From: Haliclystus octoradiatus
Taxonomy: Eukaryota > Cnidaria > Staurozoa > Stauromedusae > Haliclystidae
Assembly: GCA_916610825.1 (NCBI GenBank)
Contig: OU744451.1
Span: 14,247,905-14,311,904, forward strand
Reading direction: 5' to 3'
DNA: 64,000 nt
Part shown: positions 1-10,543 of the stretch, piece after piece
Position numbering within the stretch: position 1 is the stretch's first letter
Layout: each line of letters opens with the position of its first letter
The notes under the pieces: model-generated
Told to the model about the DNA's origin: nothing
The model's database searches: none
The model's input: the letters and a program-made list of their open reading frames with translations, nothing else
Made by a program: the position numbers and the translations under genes

Positions 1-737
1 ATTTATTTTCTTATTTCCCATATCACTACTAATTAATCATAAACCAAACAATAACCTACAGTTAACTGCTGTTATTAATTTGATGTCGATGATCGTCTAA
101 TATAAGCAAATACGTTAATATAAGTCTTTGTCGACGAGAATTAATATGTAGCATGTAGCTTTACTGGGTTCTTTAAGTCAAATGTGAAGTATAAATGTGA
201 TAGAAGTATAAATTCCAGCAACAACAAAGAAATATACGGTTATGGTGGTGGTGATATCCGTTAAAAGTGCTAGTACAATATGATAGAGCAAGCTACAAGC
301 ATATGATCTTTGAATATCGCTATCAAAGTATTAAAGTATCAAAGAGGTTACTTCAACTGATGAATACACATATTGAATTATAGAGGTATAAGAATAAGGT
401 GTAGTGCGCTAGCCACGTGACATCCCCGGTCGCCAATTGCTTAATACTCATGATTAAATTATATAATAATAAAAAATCTCATTTCAGCTGGCCAATACCA
501 CTGACAGTAGTTTTCATTTGGGTGCTGTTATTCGCAACTTTTGTTATCAAATTTACAATGTAAGATATGAAGTGATTTTGATTACACGGGGATGATAGTA
601 AATATAGTGAATTAAAAATATAGTTTCCTTTAAAAGTTACAAAATAGCTGTTAATTATTGTTATTTTTTATTTAAAGAATTTATATAGGATATGTGCCAT
701 TTTGCATATTGCTTTTTTTAAATCGGGTCATCATTCC
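1..737. other. Gene-free AT-rich flank
   Basis: No reading frame, RNA gene or clear repeat structure is supported here. The stretch is AT-rich with stops in all frames. It ends where the LINE-like 3' tail begins. Confidence 0.5.
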
Positions 738-1097
738 ATGGCATTATCATCGTCATCATTTATTTAGAAACCTAACAAGTTTTACAATAACTTAACCCAA
801 TAACCCAAGGAATATTTGCATTTGCCAAGGATCATTTTCGTTGTTTTATTTTGGAGACTTTGAATGATTCTCATTAACGCTTTATTGTTTTTGTCTCCTC
901 AGACAGTGCTGTCATATTCTAGTATTGACATATTATTATTGTCTGTACATAAGGTTTTCCGGATTGAAATAATCGTAAATGCTTTTATTCTATGGAATAT
1001 ACAGAGCCTTTGTTGTACTTTGTTAGTTATTCTTCTTACACGGTCTTGCCAAGTTATAGTTTCGTTAATAATTATACCTAAGTATATAATTTTTTAA
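738..1097 (-). pseudogene. Decayed LINE reverse-transcriptase C-terminus with 3' tail
   Basis: Read on the minus strand, a frame contains the familiar end of many non-LTR retrotransposon RTs: a YLGIIINETITWQDRV-like block, then a VQQRL block and an LEYDSTV block. In the last block the expected Trp is replaced by TGA. The frame ends near 800 and is followed by an AATAAATGATGATGA-type tail that reads as an ATC-rich run on the plus strand (about 738-760). It is 5'-truncated and carries stops, so it is a dead LINE fragment. A second copy of just the tail is at 45360. The family (jockey/CR1/L2-like) cannot be fixed by eye. Confidence 0.6.
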
Positions 1098-1440
1098 ACA
1101 TTTTGTATGCATTATGTTCCGACCTTCAATTGCATGTTTGCAAATTGCTTATTTTTCTTCTGCTTCCAATTGCCATAAATTTATAGATTTTACAATGTTT
1201 TGCCCCGGGATTTAGCTGAAAACTTATGTTGTAAATCAACAATTAACTTATTTTGTAGTTGAATAGGCGATTTTGATGCTCTGTAAAATGCCATGTCATT
1301 AGCAACATAATAATTGCGTTTTTCTAGGTCATTACGCCCCATTAGGTCCCTACACAAATGACGTTATACTTAAAAGTGAGGTTGTTGCAAAAATGTTCTA
1401 TTTATGTCGCCAAAGATAAATAATGCATTGGCTTTAGATA

Positions 1441-1965
1441 TTTACTATTAAATAAAATACTCCTTTATCTGAATTGAATTGTTCTGCATTAAAGGGTGAC
1501 TTGTATTTCGGGTTGAATTGAAGAGTTTTCGCATTTGCGAATTAAATATTTTTCAGAATAATTTTGAATTAAATTGAATAGTTGTAGGATTCCATTGAAT
1601 ATATTTTGGATTGAATTGAATCATAATTAATTGTCGGATTGGATCGAATATATTTCGGATTGAGCTGAAATTTTTGGTTTCAATTCGAATAAGTCGAGCA
1701 ATTCCAAGTTTAATTGAATAATTGTAGCATATTAAATTGAATATTTTTTGGATTGAATCTTTTTTATTCAATTTGAATAAGTCGAATCGTTTCAGGTTAG
1801 TTGAAGACTTTTCGTATTGAATTGAATATTTTTTGCGAGAATTGAATTAAATATTTTTTGGATTGAATCGAATACTTTTCGCATTGAATTGAGTAATTGC
1901 CGGACTGAACTGAATCCTTCCGGGTTCAATTCGAATATATTTCGGATTGAATTGATTATTTTAAC
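1441..1965. repeat. Degenerate minisatellite, GGATTGAATTGAATATTTTT-like unit
   Basis: About 500 bp are built from diverged tandem units of roughly 25-35 bp centred on ATTGAATTGAATA followed by TTTT(C/G)GGATTGAA. Spacing is irregular and units differ by substitutions and small indels, so the array is old. Small open frames here are by-products of the repeat. Confidence 0.6.
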
Positions 1966-2504
1966 ATCAAGTTTACGGGATTATTTTGGATCAAATTGGA
2001 GTAACAAATATAGAACTAATAGATTACCTCATCTCGAAGTACTGTATGGACATTATGAAGACCTTTTGTGGGCATAGCATACAAAATAAAAGGAGAAAAC
2101 GTCATGTTTTGATGGAAATATCGTCATCGTTGGAAAATTCTAAGCATTTCAGTCGTTTTGAAACTTGATTTAAATAATGAAATCAAAGAAATATTTAAAA
2201 TTAAAGATCAATTCTCTAATATACAGCATTATTCTAATTCAAAATTCCATTTCTCCGTAAATAACTAAATATATAATTAAAAATTGACAATATGACAGAA
2301 TAAACGATCGAAATATAAACTTTAAGAATGATTCAAGCAAGTTTGTTTACATTTTCAGGTTTTTATTCACCAACCAGCGCTCGATAAAACTTCACGTGAT
2401 ACCAAGGTGCACTGTGATTTGGCACACCATATTTTTGGTTTCTGTACAGTTTTTGACCTTTAGTTTTATCGTAGTTTTATTAGGCCCTCACAGGAGCGTC
2501 GCGC
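1966..2504. other. Gene-free stretch left of the TIR transposon
   Basis: No gene is visible. The last ~100 bp (GC-richer, GTCGCGCGG) belong to the original 5' flank of the intronless gene at 3901 and are now separated from it by the inserted element at 2514-3766. Confidence 0.45.
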
Positions 2505-2513
2505 GGAAATGAG

Positions 2514-3766
2514 GGTAGAGACGAATGGTCACCCTATACAGTCTCTGACGTCACATCTCCAAAACGAGGTCACTATTAAGATTGAAATCTTTCTATATCT
2601 GGACTTCTGGAGTCAAATCCGAAATAATATTTGAAAGATCTTGTCGAACTGTCATGGCGATAAAACAGTTTTTCTAACAACTGTCACCAACTTTGACTTT
2701 ATTTACAATCAAATTTTTATTACATATTTTGCAATTTTAGTAGTGCTACTTTATTGAACCTTGCATCAACATTGTGGATATTAAGTTTTATATGATGTAC
2801 AAGTAATTATTTATTTGGAACAGTTTTTCACATCCTGGAAGCCAAACTTCATCCTCCTTCCTGTCAAGGCCGTTTTCATACCAGCTCAAACATCAAAGCT
2901 ATGCCTTATATATGGTGTTATACGTTTGATAAGTATTCAAGCAATTGTAACAAAATGAACAGTGTTTACATTTCACTTTTGTTTTGAAATAAATTGATTC
3001 GTGAATCGTGATCCCCACAAAAAAGATGGCGTGTTTAAGTTTTGACATAAATCAAACAAGTATCAAATTATGAATCAGATATTTTCGAGTAAATATGTTA
3101 GTTCAGTTTTTCTCACTATCGATTGTTATTGGAGAGAAGTAACACCGTGTTGTCATAGGCATTGCCTGTTATTTGGTCACCTATGACATCCAAATTAAAT
3201 TTCTTCCGCTTTCTTTTCAAAAAGTTATGGTAAAATAATGGCGCCAAAAGGCGCGCTTTCTCGAACTGAATGCTCACTCATTATTATAGTTCCTTGCAAT
3301 CATGGATATGATCCTATAAATTACCTGGGTAGTATAGTAATAAAGCCGAAAACATTATTTGTAGCAATTAGAGATAATATCTTGCTATAATAGACTTGAA
3401 AATAGGCCAATCTGTTACGTCGCTTTCTAAATTCTGTCTTCATAATCAGTCTTACAAATAAGTTAAATAGTAAATACGTAGCATCAGTACAGCAAAATAT
3501 CCCATTTTACAAAACTTAAATCCATCGACAACAAAAACAAGTAATCTATTTAATAATTATTCCAAATCAATTGGCGGTATGCTGACAAAATAAAATGAAG
3601 GATATTTGTTAAAATTGTGGACCGCCATGTCAGTCAGTCAAATAGTTTGATTGAGTTGTGAGTGAATTCGGATTTGATGAGATTCAAAGGAAATACAATC
3701 CAAAGGGTAGTCTCGTTTTGGAGATGTGACGTCAGAGACTGTATGGGGTGACCATTCGTCTCTACC
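2514..3766. mobile_element. Non-autonomous DNA transposon, 55-bp TIRs, 9-bp TSD
   Basis: The left end (2514-2568) begins GGTAGAGACGAATGGTCACC and recurs as its reverse complement at 3712-3766, with one mismatch in 55 bp by eye. The 9-bp sequence GGAAATGAG flanks both sides (2505-2513 and 3767-3775), as expected for a target-site duplication. The interior has no transposase frame. Long TIRs with a 9-bp duplication are typical of Mutator-like elements, so a non-autonomous MULE is the best guess, but superfamily assignment is inference. The element lies 134 bp upstream of the ATG at 3901. Confidence 0.8.
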
Positions 3767-3828
3767 GGAAATGAGGGCCGTGATGGAATGAGGCTAGCCT
3801 GACGCGCGATTTCCTTTTTCCATCAAAC

Positions 3829-3838
3829 AACATGGCGG
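3829..3838 (+). promoter_or_regulatory. YY1-like motif in putative promoter
   Basis: AACATGGCGG, 62 bp before the ATG at 3901, resembles the YY1 core (AAGATGGCGGC) common in TATA-less animal promoters close to the transcription start. This is a single motif match with no other support. Confidence 0.25.
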
Positions 3839-3900
3839 ATTAAGGTCTAAGGTGTTTCAAATTAGGCCTACTGGTGATTTCTGTTCAATTCTAAGAAAGA

Positions 3901-6081
3901 ATGGCACATCGAGGTATATTTGATAAATTAAAGAGAGACTTTGAAAGAGCACCTTTCTTTTGCACGTATTTATGCTCGAAGCCTATGCCATCATATTCGT
4001 CCAACTCAATCAAGTATCAATTGAACGTGAAAGGAATTGATCATGATCTATCTGCACCACTCAACGATTTGGATGCTGATCAATTAGCTAAAACCAGTTC
4101 ATTACTAATGACTAGTGCTTTAGATGTAGAGTGGAATGATAAAATGGAAGAAGGAGTGTATGGTAACGTTAGAACCTTGCACCGTGAACAATTTACAATA
4201 GAGACAGTCCCTTTAGGCTGTGGAGCAGAACAAAACAATGGAGATATTGTCACCCATCTTGAAATTCTTGAACAGGTTCAAAATGACTTTGATTTATGCA
4301 AACTTGAAAATGACAATGGTGGTGATTATGAATTATCTGACGATGAAAGTGATTATGATTATGAATTTGGTGATATCAAAGCTGAAATAGATGAACTTAT
4401 CATCAGATACACAGGAAGTGCAATTGTTAGCTATTGCCCAGATGCAAAACCAAATACTAAAATTATACCTGGAAAGTTTGCAACTTTGTTTGTTTTTCTT
4501 CAATCAGAGTTCACGGGTGGAGATTTAATTGTGAATCGTGATACGCTATCACAGCGTTTTGTGCTTTCAGAAAATAGTGAAGCAGCAGTGCAAGCAGTTG
4601 CATTTTATTCAGATTCAATGTATACATTTACACCAATCAAGTCAGGGTGTTGTTTATATTTAGCTTATTGTTTGTGTAATGAAAAAGCCACATTCCCAAA
4701 ACCTATGGATTGGACTTCACTTCATTGTGATGCAGTAGCAGGACTGAACCTTGCTAATAATGAGGCAAAGGAAATTGTTATTTTATTGAACTTAAAACAA
4801 AAATCTTATTGGAAATTGAGTTTTGAAAATCTCAATCCTATTGATGCTACAACTGTGTCATGCTTACAGCGTGCATGCACTGCACTTAATCCCTCACCAC
4901 ATCTATTCTTAGCAAATTTTCAACGCATCAAGGATGAAAATTTTAAAGAAGATCAACTGACCAATTTCTTGTTGCCTGGTGATGTTGTATCAACTGATTT
5001 ATCAAAGTTAAAGATTGATTATGGCGGTTTTAGTGGCAGTATCAAAGATTGTCATGGTAGATGGAATCGCCAATCAGATTCAAATGATTATGAAGACATG
5101 TTAAGTAAAAGAAGAACGTATATGTATGGTGCTGTTGTCATTATTCCGGACAGGATATTTCTAGAAACTCAATTACGCGCATCTAGCAGTGAGTGCTTCT
5201 ACAAATTATCATCAAGATTGTATGATGGACATCATAAGACTGATTTTAAGGTGAAAGAAGAATGTAAACAATTATGTGAGGGGTTAATTAGAAAGGTAGC
5301 AACCAAGCAAGATCATCCTACTTTGGACAACATGGAATATTATGTTACTGTGGATATGGTTGTTTCTCTCCTGAATTCAATAATACTCTTGGAAGATAAG
5401 CAATGTGCTGAAAAATACTTTGAAAGTATACTTTCAAATCCTGCCTCAATTCCTTATTTGACTGAATTTTTTGTTCAAGCATCAGTGGCATGTAATCTGT
5501 TTGGTACAGAAGTGTTTACTGGACCATTGCAATCAATCAAAATAGACTTTATTAAAACAGGATATACAAGAGACTTTATGAAATTAATTGGCTGTATTAT
5601 ATTAAAATGTGAATGCTTAGAGTTGATACCAACAATGGAAACATATTTTGAAACGTTTTTGTTAAATAATGATATGCATCAGTATCAGTACTGCACTTAT
5701 GTTTTACAAGCAATCTCTGAAGATTTTGCATGTTTATCAGTTTCTAACTCAATGACAATCCAGAGAATAAAAGTTATGATTGATCATCTGCTTGAGCTCT
5801 GTATTTATACAATAGATCATAATTGGATTAAAAAATACAAAGATCGGTTTTGGGAAATGTCACCAATTAGTCATGAGGCCTTAATATCACTGTACTGTGC
5901 TGCATATTTAATGGACAACTGCGAAATTATTACTCAGTTTTGTTTAAAATCTGTTGCATCTCCTGATTGTATGTCTTTGACACGTGAGAAATTTCTTGAT
6001 CAGACATTACCAATGTTCAGTTCATCCAGTAGTGCTACTTTTTATGCATTCATGCGATCAAAAAGAACATATTCCCCATAA
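3901..6081 (+). CDS. Intronless protein with degenerate 2OG-Fe(II) oxygenase-like domain
   Basis: One uninterrupted 726-codon frame starts at ATG 3901 (MAHRGIFDKL) and ends at TAA 6079-6081, with AATAAA signals from 6254. An acidic run (DYELSDDESDYDYEFGD, about residues 141-157) precedes a region (about 165-260) that resembles the jelly-roll core of prolyl-4-hydroxylase-type 2OG-Fe(II) oxygenases: FATLFVFL, then EFTGGDLIVN, then VAFYSDSMYTFTPIKSG. In active relatives the first strand is preceded by an HxD motif and the AFYSD segment carries the distal iron-binding His. Here I see neither: KPNTK stands where HxD is expected, and Tyr where the His is expected. The C-terminal ~450 residues are unrecognised. 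The lack of introns, unlike its neighbours, suggests retroposition or transfer. The domain call is inference from motif order; that the ORF is a real gene is likely from its length and poly(A) signal. Confidence 0.6.
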   Translation: MAHRGIFDKLKRDFERAPFFCTYLCSKPMPSYSSNSIKYQLNVKGIDHDLSAPLNDLDADQLAKTSSLLMTSALDVEWNDKMEEGVYGNVRTLHREQFTIETVPLGCGAEQNNGDIVTHLEILEQVQNDFDLCKLENDNGGDYELSDDESDYDYEFGDIKAEIDELIIRYTGSAIVSYCPDAKPNTKIIPGKFATLFVFLQSEFTGGDLIVNRDTLSQRFVLSENSEAAVQAVAFYSDSMYTFTPIKSGCCLYLAYCLCNEKATFPKPMDWTSLHCDAVAGLNLANNEAKEIVILLNLKQKSYWKLSFENLNPIDATTVSCLQRACTALNPSPHLFLANFQRIKDENFKEDQLTNFLLPGDVVSTDLSKLKIDYGGFSGSIKDCHGRWNRQSDSNDYEDMLSKRRTYMYGAVVIIPDRIFLETQLRASSSECFYKLSSRLYDGHHKTDFKVKEECKQLCEGLIRKVATKQDHPTLDNMEYYVTVDMVVSLLNSIILLEDKQCAEKYFESILSNPASIPYLTEFFVQASVACNLFGTEVFTGPLQSIKIDFIKTGYTRDFMKLIGCIILKCECLELIPTMETYFETFLLNNDMHQYQYCTYVLQAISEDFACLSVSNSMTIQRIKVMIDHLLELCIYTIDHNWIKKYKDRFWEMSPISHEALISLYCAAYLMDNCEIITQFCLKSVASPDCMSLTREKFLDQTLPMFSSSSSATFYAFMRSKRTYSP

Positions 6082-6253
6082 TGGCAATTAATCAAGTTTG
6101 ATAAAAATTCTCTATCGAAAATTCATTTCAACAAGTCTTTATAATGTATATAATATATCGTATCTACGTAAATTGAAGTGGTGATGCAGTAATTTATTTT
6201 ACAATGGAATCCAGGTTTTTATTTATAATATTTTAATGTAACTGTACACCTTA

Positions 6254-6263
6254 AATAAATAAG
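6254..6263 (+). terminator. Poly(A) signal of the intronless gene
   Basis: Overlapping AATAAATAA hexamers lie about 170 bp after the stop at 6081. Position and sequence fit a polyadenylation signal. The site is not proven. Confidence 0.5.
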
Positions 6264-6970
6264 ATGCACCTAAAAATTATATTATAGCTTGAAATAGACA
6301 AACGTATTGTATTTAAAAGGAAAATAAGTTTGATCGAACGGAATCTTATTGAGTATTCTAATTTAAATTGAAAACAAGATGATTTTTACAACACTTTGAA
6401 AGGGTCAATGAAAGGGAAATTACCCTTATCGGAGGATTTGATCTACAGGCCGTTAAATATGACTATACGTCTCTCTTGTATCTGAGCTAATCTCATCCCA
6501 AGGTTATCACTTATACCAGTACCTTTCAGCATTTCCATGTCACTGTTGAACTTGTAACTGGTGATCTATCGAGTAATGAGTTTGTAACAGAAAATTAAAA
6601 ATTGTTGCAGATTCTGCATGTTTCATGATTAATTAAAGACATTTGCAGATGTCAATCACATGTCACTGTATTTAATATAACAATTAAAGATGGTCTTTTG
6701 AAATATAATACGGGTCTAATCCTCCCAAAAAGCAATTAACCAATATATCAGTTGGTTGAGCCCTTATATATGCATGTATTATTCTTATATATGCCAGTTA
6801 ATTTAATTGACCTAATATTGACAAAAATATATCATATCATGCAAAGTATGATATATACCAAAGTGCATACTTGTTATATAAAACATCACATTATAATACA
6901 GTAAAAAATATATAGCTGCTTTATATTTTTAAAATGCATTATAACTATTAATAATCTGCCTTCATATCAC
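6264..6970. other. Gene-free spacer
   Basis: No coding or RNA gene is seen. AT-rich short palindromes (TATATCATA/TATGATATATA around 6830-6855) are present. No exon 10 for SLC7 remnant C, which would lie here, was found. Confidence 0.4.
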
Positions 6971-8025
6971 CTATGAAACTTTGCATGAATTGAGGTAACA
7001 TCTTTTTATAAACGAGACAATAATAAACTGGTATTTCCATAGCAATGAAGAGTAAACAGGAAAATGATTGTAATGGATTATCATAAAATGGTGCCAGCAC
7101 CAAATAGATAGAAACCAAAAGAATAAAGACAGGAATCAATATATATACCTACACGGAAATTAACAGAGAATGAAATTAAACAGCGCATAATAAGTGTAAT
7201 CGATAATGTACATGCTTTCTGGAATATACATCAAATCAAGAAAGGTATAAACCAGCCACCTGCTGCATATGATATAGTCCAACATATAAATAAAAGTAGA
7301 CGATGACATTCTCCCATGGCAGTGGCTTCTGGCACGAAGCCCGCGTCCCCACCCTCTTCTGGTACTGACAATGGAAACGGAACCTGACTTTGCAATAGAA
7401 GATAGATCAACCGATGAAATGGACAAAATTTGAAAACGTTCGTCACATTGAATGGAGGGCTTTTATATATAATTATACCATAAATTTTCATGATGTTTTA
7501 ATTGCGTTTTATCTAATTTTAACACGATGAAAGTGCCGTTGAAATGGACGTTTAGATGGTTTTTAAATCATGAAATAACAATTAAATCATCGTATAAACG
7601 TCATTCATTCGTCGAAAATGAATGTTACCGATGAGGTATTAAATAGTTCGAATCGAAACGTTTCAATTAATAATAATTAATGATACAGTACGTAGTTGGC
7701 ATATTGTCCCTTATCCATGAAATGAATAAGCTATAAACATATACAATAAGGAAGTGGTTTGAACCTTTTTGCAGATAACAACAGTAATATTAAATAAAAT
7801 GACTGAAAAAAGTATGCTTTATACGGCCTAGCAATGTCTTGCTCTCTATAACTATAGGTAAAAGGTGTACTCACTTTGTACGGCCTTTGAAGGTTCTCTA
7901 TATCGAAGGTATAATAACGCTGAGATTTTCTAACCGGGAAATGTCCAAGTTGCAAAGGTGAAATAATTGATGAGAACCTCAAAGCTGGTTGTATCTGGTA
8001 TCAGCATAAGCCACGCAATGAATGC
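6971..8025 (-). pseudogene. SLC7 transporter remnant C (exons 8 and 9 only)
   Basis: Two exon-like blocks match exons 8 and 9 of the complete SLC7 gene at 30124-39033. Block 8 (7875-8025) keeps the acceptor and the GTGAGT donor but is 151 bp instead of 156 and has an in-frame TAG after the TFPG residues plus a 5-bp deletion near the 3' end, so it cannot encode the transmembrane segment. Block 9 (6971-7148) is exactly 178 bp like its paralogue, has an intact acceptor and GTGATA donor, and reads VYILIPVFILLVS through MLPQFMQSFIG. Read past that donor it ends in DMKADY and a stop at 6948. No exons 1-7 or 10 of this copy were found. It is a 3'-partial tandem duplicate. Whether block 9 is still used by the upstream copy is open. 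Confidence 0.75.
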
Positions 8026-9387
8026 CTACAAACATGCGATATAATTTTCTTCTGTATGATATTCTGTGAAAGATTCCGCATCACGTTTTATCAAAATATA
8101 AGATTTTTGTTTACTATACTCAAGATATATAACACCATTTATAAAAATAGAAGGAAAGAGTGGACCAATAGCAAATCATTGAGGAATACCACAGCAAGTT
8201 TCCAATTGGAATTCAGAGGATTAATTATTTACTTGATTCAAGTGTGATATTGTATAGTACAGTGGTACGGTGCAATGTACATCATACTTTTAAAGTGAGT
8301 CTAATCGATTTTAGTTTAAAAGATTTACTTACACATCCATTGTAGATCTGGCAATCTCGACGAACGATGAAAACGATGCATCATTTGTCATCTTAATCGA
8401 TGAATATGAATGCTCATTGAAGGGAATGACTCTATGTGATGAAATAAGCACGTATATGAGGTATACAACAGCGAAGTGTAGAGTCACTAAATTAATTTAT
8501 TATAAAGATCCTCAATGAGGAACTATAATGAGTGGCTATACTGGATATTAAATCAGGTCCTACAGCAACTTTTATAAGGCCCTTTTTATTTACCTTTATG
8601 TTTATCGTCTCTGACTTAGTAGAACTTTTATAGTAGAGAATTCCTCCACAAGATTACTAATAAACATATTTACACTCTTACACAATCCTTTATTGGATTA
8701 CAAACTAGGTTTTCAGTGTACAGGAATTTTGTAAAACTGAATAATCTTTCGAATTCTGTTCTAGTTATTTCAACAAGAAAGTTTGTAGATAAGTTAGGAC
8801 GTTGATTGATAGACTTTTCGAACGATAAAAGAGCACGAAGTTTTCTGCTATAAAGATTAAGTATATGTATACAAAGAACAAATGCCATATCTATTGTGGG
8901 CACTATCAACAAACCAGATGGCATGTACGAAATTTTCAATTTATCATAAGTTTTAACTTGGTTTAATTTAGTTAAATAATGTATGTTTAATTTTTAATAA
9001 GTTTAAATAAATATTGTCAAGATGGAAAAAAAACTCAGACTGAGCTTAAAAGGAAGCAGTGGGCGTGGAGTAGTCACAACATCTGGAGAGCTCGATACAT
9101 TTCGAACGAAATGGATCGAAAAGGATAACGAAGAAGTTCGATAACAAAAATCCTTAGTAAAACTTTGATCGCCATCAAACACAATGAGACAAATGAATTA
9201 GACGATGCAACACGTCAGACGAAATCGAAAGAATGGCTAAACGACAAGGATTTTCAGAGGGTTTTAAAATCGTGCAAATGTTACCGTCGTTTGATCAAGG
9301 GTTAGGCCCTGTTTACAAGGAGGGGATGATTCTCATCCCTCCCTATTAGGATCTTCCTACCTGATTTTTATTTCAGTTTACATGGAA
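8026..9387. other. Gene-free region
   Basis: An 89-codon minus-strand frame at 8670-8939 matches nothing I recognise and lacks splice or poly(A) context, so it is not called. From 9300 onward the GTTAGGCCCTGTTTACAAGGA segment and GATCCT-rich repeats suggest a small transposon ending near the hairpin at 9388-9460. Confidence 0.4.
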
Positions 9388-9460
9388 AGAGGATCTTCCT
9401 AGCAGCTAGGATCATCCGATTGCTCAAGTAGGAGGATCCTACCTACTAGGAAGATCCTCT
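9388..9460. repeat. Perfect 15-bp inverted repeat (hairpin)
   Basis: AGAGGATCTTCCTAG (9388-9402) recurs exactly as its reverse complement at 9446-9460. The 43-bp loop contains further TAGGATCATCC/GGATCCTACC near-palindromes. It is likely the core of a small MITE. Confidence 0.6.
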
Positions 9461-9489
9461 GGAACCCATGGCTGCACAAAGAAATTAAT

Positions 9490-10010
9490 TTAGTAAAAAC
9501 TTCCCAGCGTTGCTATACTAGGAGAGTTTGTAAACGAATGCGTTTGTACTATGAGAGCTACGCTCATCGCTTACAGATTTTTCAGCTAGGGTCAATGGAA
9601 TTAAGAAGAGTAAAAGCTGATATTACGATGTTATTCAAATTCACCCTGAATTTAGTAGACTTAAATATGGATAAATTTTCAGTTAAATATGACCTATCAA
9701 AGTACACTTTACGTGGACATCATCTTAACTCGAAAGCATTAAAAATGCCACGCTTTGATACTACCAATCATCTGTTCTGTCACCGTGTAATACCATAATG
9801 GAATGTCTTGTTTATAGATATTGTTAGCACTAAAGCCTTTTTAAAAACAAGATAGATAATATTGATTTATCATGTTTTTGCAAAGTATTTTAATAGTATA
9901 ATCATGTAGCGGTTAAATAACATTTTTATAACTTTAATGCCGTTTTGAACTTGTTTGCTTTCAAATTTTGATTTTATTTGATTTGATTTATTCGTCATAT
10001 AAAATATAAC
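9490..10010 (+). pseudogene. LINE reverse-transcriptase 3' fragment
   Basis: The frame 9538-9798, extended upstream, shows the end of a jockey/CR1-type RT: YESYAHRLQIFQLGSMELRR, then VKADITMLFKF, then LFCHRVIP before the stop. This matches the usual 'SYxxRLxxLxLxSLExRRxxxD' block of such elements. Downstream the 3' end runs into a TTTGAT-type simple repeat near 9965-10000. There is no 5' portion and no endonuclease, so it is a truncated dead copy related to the one at 30370-31106. Confidence 0.6.
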
Positions 10011-10249
10011 AGGCAAATACAAGGGATTAAATTCACAAATATTTCACAAATATTTGAGTTTAGAAAAAGCTAATCAAGTTCTTCCCAGTCTTCTTCGAAA
10101 ACTTGCCACCATTCAGTTGCAATTATTACTATTAATATTATTATTAAGATCATTTCCGAAATTAAAGTTTGGCTCGACTACCATTTTGGTAGTTTGATTT
10201 TGTTGATCCTGCACGCTCAACGACCAATCAAATTGCTAGGAATCATTCG

Positions 10250-10543
10250 ATGGTTTTAAAATTATGGGTTCATGCATGGGTTGCCAGGCATTATCGCAAA
10301 ACTCCTGCACGAGAGATGTTGGGAGACACGAGTGAAGCGTAATGAATTATTCTAGCTTCCCGAGTGTCAGGCAAAATTAGTTATTATGTATAATAGAAAC
10401 AGGAATCATTTGATGTGGTTTTAGAATTAATAATCCGATTAATAATAATAATTAATTTTGACTCGTGTCTCCCAATATCACTAGCGCAGAAATTTTGCGA
10501 TGAATTATGGCAGCCCGTGCATGAACCCTTAATTCAAAACCAT
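10250..10543. repeat. Fold-back repeat, ~84-bp arms
   Basis: Segment 10250-10333 (ATGGTTTT, then GGGTTCATGC, then GGGAGACACGAGT) recurs inverted at 10461-10543 with scattered mismatches, around a ~127-bp loop. It is a non-coding MITE-like fold-back. The 61-codon frame at 10415 lies within it and is not a gene. Confidence 0.6.

Noticed and set aside
7160-7491. Two minus-strand frames between blocks of SLC7 remnant C, possibly an exon 1 fragment
   Set aside because: A faint resemblance to the GGxxAxFLxSW part of exon 1 needs several gaps, and its position between exons 8 and 9 does not fit.
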